Shown here one piece after another: positions 44,473-57,000 of a stretch of DNA of 64,000 nucleotides. This DNA is from Blasia pusilla. Lineage: Eukaryota; Marchantiophyta; Marchantiopsida; Blasiales. Numbering within the stretch: position 1 is the stretch's first letter; each line of letters opens with the position of its first letter. A model generated the notes under the pieces. That model had not been told where the DNA came from. It saw only the letters and a program-made list of their open reading frames with translations, and made no database searches. The DNA is taken from NCBI GenBank assembly GCA_050084515.1, contig CM114271.1, positions 58,342,001-58,406,000 of the forward strand. The letters run 5' to 3'. A program made the position numbers and the translations under genes.

Positions 44473-47400
44473 ATGCAATCTCCTTTGACGTCCTTCGTGA
44501 AGGTTTCTTGGGACTCTCACTTCCCCATTCAGAACTTGCCGTATGGCATCTTTCGCCCAACTCCAGAGCAGCTTCCACGTCCAGGAGTGGCGATCGGAGA
44601 CTATGTTCTGGACCTATCGGCTGTGTCTCAAGCTGGGTTATTCACCGGCCCACTCTTGCATCAGAGTGACTGTTTCATCCAGGTGAACATTCTCTCACTC
44701 AGTCTTACCTTTCAGTAGTCTGGAGAGGAAGCATAGGTAGAAAGTGCTTCTCAATCGGTGTTAACTGCTGCAGTTTCCACACTGGATCTGAGGGTACATT
44801 TCTGAATTCTCATTGTATCATGTCTACATGCGAAGCTGGCACCTGAATTGAATTGTGTCTGTGATCTTGAGCAACTTGGAGAGGGTAGACTAGTAGTGGC
44901 AAGCAGTGATGAATTGATTACATGAGATGAGTAGAATGTTTTCGTCAAAATGCAATTCAACGGTGAGGGAGCTCATTACAATAATAAAACAGACTCCATG
45001 GATGCGAGAACCCATAAAACAAAAATGAATCACAGCCATAGGACCATTGCATCAGTTTGGAACCCAACCCCGGCTAACCTGTGTCTGAATTGGCATACAG
45101 CACACATTAAACGCATTTATGGCGCTCGGGAGACCAGCATGGAAGGAGGCTAGGGATACAATTCAGAAGCTCTTGTCCGGTACGTCTTCAACTGAGGCGC
45201 GTGTCTGCTTTCGGACTCAAGTTCACCCTCTCTCAAGTAGGAATTTTGAGCTTAGAACCGTTCCAATCTTCACAGAGAGACGAGCTTCTTGGCAGAGTTA
45301 ACCACCTTAAAGCAGTACAGCTCGGTGGGCAATGTTTCTCCCTTCTCTGATTTTGGAAACTCGTTTGTGCTTCACAGCTGATGAGCCAACACTGCGTGAC
45401 AATGTGGAACTTCAGGCCCAGATGTTTGTGCCTATGGTAAGCAGTTGCTTACAAGACTTGAGGTTTTGTATGCTGTACTGATTTGTCAGTGACTATGATG
45501 GACTATGCTAAGTTTTGCGGTAGTTTCATGATGTCTCCTCCCCCATGAGCATCAACACTCTGATTTTTACTCAATGCATAGCACATGTCTGACTCGCTCT
45601 TTCCTGGTTGGTGACAGAATCAAGTGAAGATGGAAGTACCTGCTGAGATAGGGGACTACACAGATTTTTATTCTTCCAAAGAGCATGCAACGAATCTAGG
45701 AATCATGTTTCGTGGGAAAGAAAACGCTCTGCCTGTAAATTGGTGTGTCAGCGTTTCAGGATTAATGCTACCCACACTGCATTCTCATTTCCCTATCTCA
45801 ATGCTCGTTATAGATTAGGCCTTGGACTTCTTGAATCTTAACTTGGCAATGCAGAATGCTGGTGGTTCAGTTCACCTATAGCTGTGGGCCCTGAAACTGT
45901 GGATTCTTCTCTCGTCCTGGTTCTCCAGGATTCATTTGCCCATTGCTTACCATGGAAGGGCCTCTTCGATTTGTGTTTCAGGAGTCGACATTGTCAGACC
46001 CAGGTAACTTTCGAGTGTGAGAAGCTGTTTTTATCATGGCTTTCTTACATGAATGGAACATGGAGGACTCTGATGACACTTTTATAACATGTTCAGTAGT
46101 GCTATAGATGAAGTTCTCATGATCTCAATTCCACATCTGAGTGTCTAGGTTGAATTAGGGACCATATTCTAGGGAATCTCAGGCATGGATCTGAAGACCT
46201 TCACAGGTGCTTCAAAGTGAATCTGCCATACTAATAAGCCTGGCTGGATACCTGCATATCTAAAGAGGACAATCAACACCTGGACAAGATGGGAAACCAG
46301 GGTTTAAACCTTCACAACTGTTAGATTTCGAGCTAGAGATGGTGAGTGAAAAATAAAGTGTCGGAAACTAGAGCCTATATCGCAGTATATTGGGCCCATT
46401 TTATATGCCTATCTCAATTGTCGTTTATGAGACAAGCTTGAACTCATACTGGATGTTTATCGGACGAGTTGTTAGGCGATGTAGCACCATGCAGAGGGAT
46501 GGTTGAAATGGTGATGTGTGGCTAAGAGAGAGTCTCTAACCTCCAGTCCATGTGCAGGCTATGTTCGTAGGCCCTGGAAACAGTTTGGGCACACCTGTGA
46601 CTGTGGAGGCTGCAAAAGACCAAATTTTTGGATTTGTGTTGATGAATGATTGGAGCGGTATCGACACATAACCCTCTTATACTTGGATAGTTCAGGTCTA
46701 ATCGACTTTTTATTATGTTTTGAACTGCAATCCTCAGAATGCATTATATTTTCACAGCTTCCTGGGTAGGCTGGGATACTTCAAAACGTAGACGACTTAC
46801 CCACTAGAAGTGTAATATTCAGATTAAATCTTAGAAAGTTACTTGCACTTCTACCTCCAACTGGAATTTTGTGGTCCTGATGTGGTGGGTATACAGCCAG
46901 GGACTTGCAGAAATGGGAGTACGTTCCTCTTGGCCCATTTCTTGGGAAAAATTTCGGTGAGACTATTGCGCCTTTTACAGACTAGCTCATGACATAGTGT
47001 AGTAGTGGTGCTTTTAGCAAGCTCATTCATTTAATGCACATATATTCTTTTCAAAACATCCATGGGAATCTTCTCCCACCAAGACTGCCTTCCATTGGTA
47101 GATCTGGAATGTTCTTTCATTAAAATGTGGATCGTGTCTACTTCCGGTTCCAGGAACCACAATTTCTCCTTGGATTGTTCCACTTGAAGCACTTGAACCG
47201 TTCATTTGCAAGGCACCTGTTCAAGTAAGACAGACCTCCTAGTTTGAGGACATCATTTCTGCCATGAACCAGACATATTTTGATGTTGCTTATATACACA
47301 TTTTATAATTACAGTGGAGGTCTGCTCAATATATAGTTCAATTAACACAATGTATGCATAGAGGATCAATTTTGCACACCTAAGCGGAGTCACTCAAGGC

Positions 47401-49253
47401 ATCCTGTTCAGTTGTGAGACTTTTAAGGTTTAGTTTTTGCAGTACGGGGATAGTCTGCATCACTGATGGATATCTTTGAAATAATGAAGTGTTTGAATTA
47501 GGACATGAAAGCACTCGTCAGCTAGTGTTCTGGAATGTGAAATCTTGACATCTCAATGTGAAAGTTGGGTTTGGTTGTCATCCTAACTCCTGTACAAGTA
47601 CTGACTGATCGAGTTGTCAAACAATGGAACAGGAACCTGCTCCTTTGCCGTACTTGCAAGACAGTGAGCGGTTGACATATGACATTCCTTTACAGGTATA
47701 GTCCACTAGGCTTACCTGATTCTGCACTTCCTCTCTTTTGCCCTCATATTGTCTCAATTTTATCTCAAATCCCAGTAACAATTCTTCTGTGACAAAGTAC
47801 CAGGTTTTTTGTCAAGTTTAATGCATTTTTAGGATAAATTTCCTTTTATTAATAAGTGAAAAGGCTAATTAGTTTGCACGGAGAGACATCTCTATGGTCT
47901 TGAAGGTTGTTTGTCCAACTCTCAAAGTCAACAAGGTCATGGGTTTCATGGCAATTACAAGAAGGACGAGTTTTGTCTTGTCTTTCTTCCAACATCTGAA
48001 ATCTGTTTCCTTTCTTAAAGAAGATTTTATCACCTACTCCAGTACACCCAAAGCACAGCTGTGCTTGTGAAATGTGCTCTTGATTGTGAGTGCCAGGACT
48101 GGTAAACAAGGGTGAAAACCGAGTCCTCATCCATGCACATTACCTGCAGGTTGCTATTAAGCCAGAGGGAGCGGAGCAAGCATCTGTAGTCAGTCATAGT
48201 AATTTCAAGCATTTGTGAGTACTTGTGCATGGCATTGTATTAGCAGCTTTTTGTGTGTTGCTTTTGGCAGAATGATTCTTTGGGTCCTTCAGGTATGATG
48301 TATTTCTCATTGCCATTATCACATTCAGCTTCTCATTGACACAGGATTCAGTATCCTGAAAGGTGCTGTCCTGCCTGGCCTTGGACAGGTACTGGACAAT
48401 AGCTCAACAAGTTGCGCATCATACTGTGAATGGATGCAACCTTAGGCCTGGCGACCTCTTAGCATCGGGAACCATAAGTGGACCGGTGAGTATCCAAAGC
48501 TTGTTCATGAGTGCCTTTGCTGTTGAAGGAAGCTTTCTGTGACATGTCCAGGTGTAAAGCAGACCCCTTTGTATTTTCTGAACTATGATAAGACTTCTTA
48601 AATATTTTCTTCTGATTCATTGGTGGTCACAATGGTTGAAGGAACCTGGAAGCTATGGTTCAATGGTGGAACTTTCATGGTCTGGTTCCCGAGAAGTGAA
48701 GCTGCAACATGGAGGTACTCGGAAATTTATCCAAGATGGTGATGAAGTCATCATGACAGCTTGCTGCCGGGTGAGATGGTGCCACCAGACTATCAGGGCC
48801 TCGTATCGAGATAATTCTTTAAACTGACAGTTTTTTGAAGTGCTTTTCCTTTGTAATTGATAAAGTTTATAGGCTTCTTTTCTGCCACGAACCTCATCTT
48901 GATAGAACTCTGTTGCACAGAAAGTTCAAAACAAGAAGCACATGCCATCTGCCATTAGTTCCAATCAATGAGTTTTCCCTTCCAACAATATGCAGTGCTT
49001 TTCAGCGTCTTCCCTTCTCCCACTGCATTTGTCTGTAGAATCTGATTGGTAACAGGGTGAATCACCTCCTTCAAAGTCCAAATTTGAGCAACTCTATTTA
49101 GACATGGAATGCAACATTTGAGTGCCTGCAGTAGAAAACATAGAGCTGTTACACTGGAATCTGACTGTTGGCTCGCCTCACCTGCAGGGTGACGGTTTCT
49201 GTGTCGGATTTGGGTCTTGTGCCAGTAAAGTGGTCCCGGCCAGACCAGAGTAG
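44473..49253 (+). CDS. FAH: Fumarylacetoacetase, 14 exons, 424 residues
   Basis: Exons: 44473-44682, 45101-45179, 45378-45436, 45618-45742, 45929-46003, 46266-46341, 46558-46657, 46897-46956, 47154-47224, 47633-47695, 48150-48214, 48389-48485, 48642-48770 and 49188-49253. All introns are GT/AG, and the 1275 bases form one open frame. The enzyme hydrolyses 4-fumarylacetoacetate to fumarate and acetoacetate, the last step of tyrosine breakdown, in the cytosol. The N-terminal domain starts [20 protein letters not shown]. The metal site is D132 (IGDYTDFY), E205 and E207 (LDFELEM), and D239 (MNDWSARD); catalytic His is H139. [19 protein letters not shown] and [13 protein letters not shown] mark the C-terminal part. 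Length fits plant FAH (about 420). The ATG at 44,473 fits the plant N-terminus. Fragments of exons 2-3 lie at 41.9 and 4.8-5.5 kb. Confidence 0.95.
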
Positions 49254-51242
49254 AAATTCTGGAGATTGGACAGTTGCCGTGTCTCCATAAGAGAAGTGCT
49301 TGAGAATAATCTTCCCTCTGCAATGGAATCATGATCTTTGTTGTGATCATGACCAATTTGCCATCCTTGGATTCTAAAGAGATAGGAAGGAACCTTGCAA
49401 CACACAGGTTTATGGAGATTAGGGATTAGGGAGTAATTCAGATTTCTCATCTCAACAAGATCTTCATTGCTGTTTTGGCTGTTTAAAATCTTCATGGGAA
49501 GCCACTCTAGGATTCTCCACACAACCGTTCTAACAGAGCTTGATGGAGATTCCAAAGGAAAAGAGATATTGAAATGGTTAGTATACTAGCAAGCTTTATT
49601 CCCAAATATTGTCATACAGCATCCATGTGGTACACAGGTTGGAGAAAGCTAGATTACCTTATAAAATTGTTCTCATTCAATTGGGACAAGATCCTCGTAT
49701 GCTATCATCGTTATGGATGGACACCAGCTATTAGAATTTAAACCACATGGAAAGTTTTCTCCAGTGAGGGGGTATGCCCCTCTCCTCGTTTCTGCTAACC
49801 ACTTGAACAAAAGATATATCTAAATTTTTACTTGAAGGTAAAAGTTTAGCTTGTGACTCTCCTTATTGCCAATATATGTAAGGTCAAAATTGACTGGATC
49901 GGAAAGCTACTACCTTCCCACCAGTGAGTGAGTGTATGTGGTGAAGGGGGAGCAAATTTTTTAGCTGCAGAGTTGAGTGCAATGCGAGGGCATTATGGTT
50001 TATCAGTCTATTATTTCGGTTATAACCTAATGATAGATTCAGCAATGTGCCCCAAATCAGCGAGGGTCAATGAATATAGTAGGATAAATTGTTAAGGTCT
50101 TTAGAACACTGCCCTTTTTTTAACCAGATGATTTTTCATGTTTAACATCAACTGTGTTCATACCAGGGGTCCGATGAAATTGCCTTCTAATGTTACATGC
50201 GGAGTTCCGTGGATTATACAAACAATGACTGGATAATGTCAATTCTTCATACCACTAATTTTTAATAGACTATGGAAGGACAGCCAAACACGGAATGAAA
50301 AATCAGCCAGATCCGAATTGACGACCAACCCGCTTCCAAACCAGCAAGTAAGTTACCTTGTTACAGCCGGCAGCTGCTGAATTGACTATAAGAAAGGAAA
50401 TCAGCAACTCTGATCTCACCAGAGGCGTCTGGGCCTTCCTTCAGTTGAGAGTACACACGTCTCGGGTGCAGGGGCCAGTTTACTAGGTGTCACGCGTGTG
50501 AGCTTCGAGGAAGGAAAGGACAGAAATGTCGTCTAGTAGCCTGAGACAACGTTCAACATGGATGACCGACAACCCAAAATCTCACGACAGAAACGTCGAG
50601 CCAGATATACGTTAGGTTCAAATGTTCATACCCAACTTCATAATTGAGTCACTGCAAACGTGATGGTAAAAATTCTTTATTCACATACAAACTCTTATGG
50701 ACAGTAAGGGCTGGCAGATTAATAAGACACGGGTTGGAATAGCACCCTCACTGACATTTGGGCACAATCGTACAAGATGGGGACGAAACAACTTTGAGAT
50801 ATGATGTTGCAGATGGAATACGTCCTTGTCATTTTCTCCCTCCACTGCATGTCTGACATATGCTTAAGAGACTATTATGCACATAAAGTCAATTTCCAGG
50901 TTGAGCTGGTGACACTACAATAGGGAGATTGACATTGCCAACCCACAAGGACAAGCATGCCACCTTTCCTCACTGTTAATGCGACAAGCTGGTATCCAGT
51001 ATAAGTTAGGGGCATTTCTCACAATCGTACGAACACTCATTGCAGTCGAATTGACCAGATAATATCCCACCCAGGTTATAAGTAACCGAAACACTTCTCT
51101 ACAATGGTTTGAGGAATTTCTCAGTAGGTTGACAAAACTTCAGAGCGCCCACGTCCTGCGAAAATGAGGGAGAGCTCTTTTCATTGGAACTTGGGTCACA
51201 TAATGACCACATCTGATACAGCAGAATATGGTTATTTTTGTT
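49254..51242. other. Tail-to-tail intergenic region of FAH and CHUP1
   Basis: FAH (+) and CHUP1 (-) converge on this 2.0-kb stretch. It must hold both 3' untranslated regions. No open frame, repeat or RNA gene is convincing. Confidence 0.6.
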
Positions 51243-54200
51243 TTAGGTCGAAGCTGGTTCAGAAGCTGCCCTCTTGTGAGCACGATTCCGTAGCTCCTCA
51301 AATGCTTTCATACTTTCTGGATCAAAGCCGCCAGCAAACTGCCGAACCCATTTCACACCATTAGAAACCACTTTGGCTAAATCCTTCGATCTCTTCGTCA
51401 AATGTACACACCTCAAGAGAAGAGCAGATATTGCAGGGCATAGACACTGGCTCCTCTATCTACATACATCTCTTTCAAAGTCCAGGGATTCAAAGAATCA
51501 TAGTTAAACCTCCTTACCTGGTGGACTCGGAAAGCAAAGCGGACACCTTGCAGCAGGAAAAATTCTCGCATAGGCTCCTTCTCTGGACCGTCACCCAACC
51601 CGTCTAGCTCTAAAGCCACCCTCTTCATATACTGCTTAGCAAGTCTTACAGATGCAAGCTTGATCTGCACATGAATGGTTGGTATTAGACTCCACGGTAG
51701 GGAGAGTCACAGCAATTTGTTTACAGCTATGGAACATGCTCAGAGCCGCTCCAGTCAACAAGGAAGATTCCAGAACAACTTCACATTTCTTGCATTGGAC
51801 CTACCTTGCCAATCAAACCAGAGTCTAGCATCCAACTTGTTGGTAAGTTGTATTCCTTGTAGCGCGCTATCGCCATATCCCTTGTTCGCAGTAGAGCATA
51901 AACACTTTGCTCCACCCTGATAAGAGGAAAAAACCTCTTTTTAATGAAAATTCAGACAAACATCCCCATCTGTGCAACAATAGGGTGACTCTACAATCCA
52001 TATCAACCACTTCACAAAAATGTCTGCAAAGTCACCTCCAGTCCAGGAAAATTGTAGTAACACCAGAGCCATTCATGGCAATATAGGAACTGATTAGGGT
52101 ACACACAACTCACTTCTCCAAAGCAGCCAACATCTTTTTCAAAGCAGAATCCGTAGGTATCCGTAGATCATCTTCATATGTGGAGATTTCTGTGCACAGC
52201 TTGTTCAGGTCTTGATACTCAAACGCAGCTTCCCGAAGAGCATCTGCCTTATTTTCAGGCCAATCAAAGTGCTTCAGAACTGCCCGCTCATCCACCTGCG
52301 ACATGAGAAAAAACTGTAAGTAAGATGACAATTCTCTACTGTGTTTGGTGGCAGAACAAGACTGTATTTCACTTGAGGTGAACATACAAAAATTTGGACT
52401 CAATTAGGCCCTGTTTGTTTGAGGAGGACGGGGGAAAATATATACCTGACAAAAACATAAGCTAACAAAAATCTTCATTTTGACTTCTATATCTCCTGCT
52501 AGCTATGCAAACAATTATTCAGTTCCAAGCACCACACCAGCTTGAATAAGGTTCCTAGAAAGAGGAGGATATGCGAGTACCAACAAAAAGAGGAACCCAA
52601 TTGCCATGTCCTAATCACCAGTGTGTGTGAGTAAAGGAAGCCGTACCAAGAAAGAAAGCTCGTCATCAAGCCAGGTGACAAATGCCACCACATCCTCAAT
52701 ATCAGTATATTGAGCACCCCGCACTTCAGTGGCCAACGACTTCACAAAGTCGCCTTGTGTCTCCACATCTGCCTTAATCTGCAATGTGGAAAAGGGAGAT
52801 GTCAGTGAGGTAGCCAGAGAATGAAAAACCCAGTGCCAGTCTTGCCTTATGGTTGGAAGATTATTTGGAATCTCATAGACCATGAAGACAACCATAAAAA
52901 AACTCAAACAACAAATGGGACAGAGAAGGCTGCTTACAGCAAGTAGATGTGTAGAACGATTCTCAAGCTCTCCAACCATATTGTTGCGAGCTTCTGCAGA
53001 ATTTACGCCACCAGAGGCAGCGAGGTCTTTCTTGGCATCACGTTTCATTAGACTCTGGTAAAACTCAACAACTTCTGGAGCCCTCTGCATCTTGTTACCA
53101 CCTGGGCTTGGTCCAAGTTTACCACCAGGAGGAGGTGGAGGAGGTGGAGGAGGAGGAACTCCTGGACCTCGCGGGGGTGGAGGGGGTGGAGGCAAAGGAG
53201 GCCCAGCTCCGGGGAGTTTGGGAAGGGTGGTTGGGGCTGGCTTAGCAGCTGAAGGCTTTGGAGGTGGCTTCGGTACTCTAAGGGCCCTCTTCTCCACCTC
53301 TGCAGGAGTCATTCTGACAACCTCAATGCGTTTAGAGGCTGCGTTCTCTTCCACCTTCTCTTCAATCTTCTTTTTGATAACCTTCTCCCTGTCCATAGCT
53401 GCTTTGTGCCTATCCTTAAATGCCGGGTACTTTTCATCAATAGCACCTGCAGTTTTAGACATGAGACTGAAAGAAGCTGCAACTCCACTGAAGTCAGATT
53501 TCTCTTTGGTTTTGACAGGCTTTAACTTGGCCTTCGTATTCAGTAGGTTACTTGGAGACTTGCTATCCTCAGATGTCGGCGAATCATCCGTCTTCCTTGC
53601 CCCAAATGTGACAATTTCGTGGGCGCCATCACTACTATTACGCAACATCAATGACTCAAGAGGTCCCCTAGGTCCCCCACCGCTACTACTCTGTCTATGA
53701 TGGGCAGGACTACTTCTCCCACTTGAACTAGGACTTGAAAGATCACTTGCATCTGCATCTTTGTCTTTCTTACCACCCCACTTCTTCAATTTTCCTATCA
53801 ACCCAGACTTCTTAGAGGATTTTGATACTCCCGAGAGATTCTCCACACTGACATCATGTAAATCACTGGTGTCAGATGACACTGAAGGCTCTGAGGAAGC
53901 GCTCTCATAGCCATCCTCTTCTTTGGTGGGTCGTAATTTATCCACTTCAGGACCAGCATACTCTACCATGAGCTGCTTAGCTCTGCTCTGAGATCTTGGA
54001 CTCAGGTCCTTGTTGAGTTCAAGGGCAACAGATTTGCCATCACCAGGCTTGGCATTCCGAAGCTCATATCGTAGGCAGGCATTCACCCAGCGGAGATACA
54101 CAAGCTCCTCAACCTCACTGAAGCGACTCGATTGCAACCCCTCAACTTGTTTGCAAAGATCTTCGTTTGCATGTCTTAAGGCAGCGGCATCCGCTTCTGC

Positions 54201-55623
54201 TCTTACAACCAAGTCGCCCTGATAACCAAAGTCAACCACCCACAGCAGAGTTAGCAACTTGCAAACAGATTTTAAGGACTGTAGTCACATATGGACAGCT
54301 ACAGGTAAGAGACAGAAAGGTCATGGTGCTTCCAACAGGAATAAACAAACCTCAGTAATTTTGGAAAGTTGAACAATCTGATTCTCAGCTGCTCCAAGCT
54401 TGACTATGAGCTCTCTCTTTTGGTGTTGAAGCTCCTTGTTCGTTCGACGCAACTCAACGACCTCCACTTCGAGCTCTTTCAACATCTGCAGCTTCTTTTC
54501 TATCTCCATATCCTTTTTTACGTCCCTTTGTTCTTTTGGCTCCATTAATTCCTTTTGTTGGAGCTCCTTCAGTGTTTGTTTGAGCATCATGAGCTCAGCC
54601 TTTGCCTGTCCAGACTCACTGTGCAACTGCTTCTGGAGCTCACGGATTTTAGCTCGAGCTTCGTCCAAGTCTTTCTTCAGCGTCTCAATACTGGCAATTT
54701 CCTTCTTGAGACTCTCCAGGTTGGCGACTTCCTTCCTGAGATGCTCAATGTTGCCCATCTCTTGTCTGAGTTTTTCGGCACTTGCTAGCTCACGAGTTTC
54801 CATTGTAGAGACTTTGGCAGTGAGCATTGCTATCTCGGCTGCTTTCTTTTTCAGGTCCTGCTCCATTAGAATGATATCATTCTCTCGTTCTTTCAGGCCA
54901 TAATATTCCAGAAGCTCACCTTCCATTCTCTCTTCCTTTTCCCTCAATTCTTTCACGGCAATTCTCAGCTGCCCGAGTTCTTCGACATCACTGGCCAACG
55001 TATCCACGTAATCTTTGAAATCATAATCGAAAGAATCACACGAATCTCTGCGACCATTTTCCTCTTCCATGAGAAGATACTCCTCAGGCACCTCGATGAC
55101 TGGCTCGTCGTCATCAGATGCAGCACTGTCTCCGGCGCGTCTAGTGAGAGGTCCCAGCACTTTCCGGTACCTCTTGCCATCTCGAGTCTTACCATATTCA
55201 CCGGATTCATGAGGTAAATCTAAGGAGAGGAGGTCCTTGAACTCTGGCAGAAGCAACTGCTCCGGGTTTTGTTCGCTCGCGAAGGACGCAAGAGAACCAA
55301 GTGAGGTGACACTAGCTGCCGGGCTGACAGCGTTGACTCTCTTCACTTCTTCTTCCTGCAAAACGAGACAAGCAACAAAATTTCAAATCAAACGCCATCA
55401 ATCTCCAGAATCGGGTTCCATGTGAAATACCGAGAAATCACCGACACTGGCGACATTGGGTAAATGTCAGCCATCAACAGGAAAGAAAATTAGCTTTAAA
55501 GAAAGAGAAACTAAAACAAACCAAGAAAAGGCAAAGTAATTTCTCGGCTAAGCACTATCACGAGCAAATTTCGTCATTTCATGAGTACTTCACTTCGCGA
55601 AAAATCAAGCGTGTACCATCTAG

Positions 55624-55661
<38 letters not shown>

Positions 55662-56208
55662 ATTGTACTTCAATCCAGGATCTAACCTCTTCTTTCGGGG
55701 GTGCCGAGTCAATTGTAACGTAAGCGTACGATTCCTTTTCAGGTTCGTCATTGCGACGTCTTTTCTCTTGGCGATCTGAGCAGCCAACCAACAAACTAAA
55801 TGAGGGCCAGTCTCCTCAGCGGTGATTGGGGGGGAGAATCAAAAATGCGAAAAAACTTCCCATCTTCTCGAGAAGCATGGAACCGAACTTGAACTGCGTT
55901 CAACGCGAATACCTACTCGGACGAAAACGCTGGCTAAACCAAGGGAGTGCACGACTTGCGGTCTGGACAAGTACGCGGCCGCGACCAGTTCCAACTTAAT
56001 TGTAGATATCCTCATCCATTTCGTTGTAATTCCCCCGATGTCATACAGCTAAAAGAGAACATAAGACGAACAAAGTTGAAATGACACGGCCACAGAGAAG
56101 AAGAGAACCTGACGGCGCAGGACCGTTGTTATCACGCTTCCCGATCAAGTGAGAGACCGTGAAAGCCGCGACGGAGCATGTAACCGCAAGGCCTACTCGC
56201 AGTAACAT
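51243..56208 (-). CDS. CHUP1: CHUP1, chloroplast positioning actin-binding protein, 9 exons, 1047 residues
   Basis: Exons on minus: 56208-56109, 55775-55687, 55355-54351, 54218-52938, 52778-52647, 52295-52114, 51916-51805, 51664-51518 and 51338-51243. GT/AG borders join 3144 bases in one frame. The protein anchors chloroplasts to actin filaments for light-driven movement and sits on the outer envelope. Order: N-terminal hydrophobic anchor (MLLRVGLAVTCSVAAFTV), an acidic linker, a long coiled coil (about residues 180-430), the block RFSEVEELVYLRWVNACLRY, a Ser/Lys-rich actin-binding region, a proline-rich stretch (about 705-765) and the conserved C-terminal domain (VEFYQSLMKRD, ADVETQGDF, DERAVLKHFDWPE, FLLQGVRFAFRVHQ). 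Arabidopsis CHUP1 has about 1004 residues. No damage is seen. The glycine-rich plus-strand frame at 53,092-53,700 is its antisense shadow. Confidence 0.95.
55624..55659. repeat. (CA)n microsatellite in CHUP1 intron 2
   Basis: About 18 uninterrupted CA units lie between exons 2 and 3 of CHUP1. The other notable CA run is in the LTR near 12,090. Confidence 0.9.
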
Positions 56209-57000
56209 GTAAGAGATCCGTGTCGTTTCACTTCATTACTTCTACACCGGCCCCGCCACACCCCTCCCTAACTACGACCAGCTCAAAGAAGACAATCACC
56301 AAGGGACGGTCTCGTAATCGGCTGATTGCACGAGAACAACTCCTACAACGACTCTACGATTTTGAATATCTGCAATCCGGAATGGCGGACGCACAGCTCA
56401 AAGACACGTTCAGCAAAATCCACGTCACGCCATCAATTGCTTCCAACGCGCTGCAACTCGGGCTCCCCACGAATCACAAATGAGGGCGCGATTGAAACAC
56501 CACCAAGCGCTTCTCAAAATCCGTGTCGCGCCTCCCTTCATATCAGATCCTAGAACCTCCGCCTCTCCAAAGATCACCCGTACATTCAAATGTTCATCCT
56601 AAAGACATCCACCACGCGTCACGGAGCATCCCTCTCGGGTCTTAGAAACCATATAATCGCAGACGCTACCATGCTCCTCTCTCCCGCGCGCGCACATATC
56701 CCTCCCTCGTTTCAATATCGCACCCTCGTTTCTCGAACACAATATTCTCCAACCCCCTCTCTCCTCCTCCTGCTCCTCTTTCACTCCCTCCCTAATCTCC
56801 CCTCCCCCACCCTCCCTTCCCTCCCCTCCCCTCCCCTCCCCTGCCCTCCTCCCCGCTCACAGCAAACAACAATAATACTCGACCAGTTTGTCTGCACTAG
56901 CTCTTCACACGTTCTTCGTCTCGTCGTCAGCTGCTTCCGTGCGTCCGCGGCCTTTCCGGCTTTTCACCCCGATCTGCTAACCCGGAGATAACCCTGGTTA
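56209..57000 (-). other. CHUP1 upstream region with strand-asymmetric pyrimidine tract
   Basis: This should hold the CHUP1 5' untranslated region and promoter. On plus, 56,745-56,855 is almost pure C/T (runs of CTCCTC and CCCCTCCCCT), that is a GA-rich tract on the CHUP1 strand. Such tracts are common near plant transcription starts. I see no clear TATA box. Confidence 0.45.

Noticed and set aside
53092-53700. 202-codon glycine-rich plus-strand frame
   Set aside because: It is antisense to the proline-rich and neighbouring coding part of CHUP1 exon 4.
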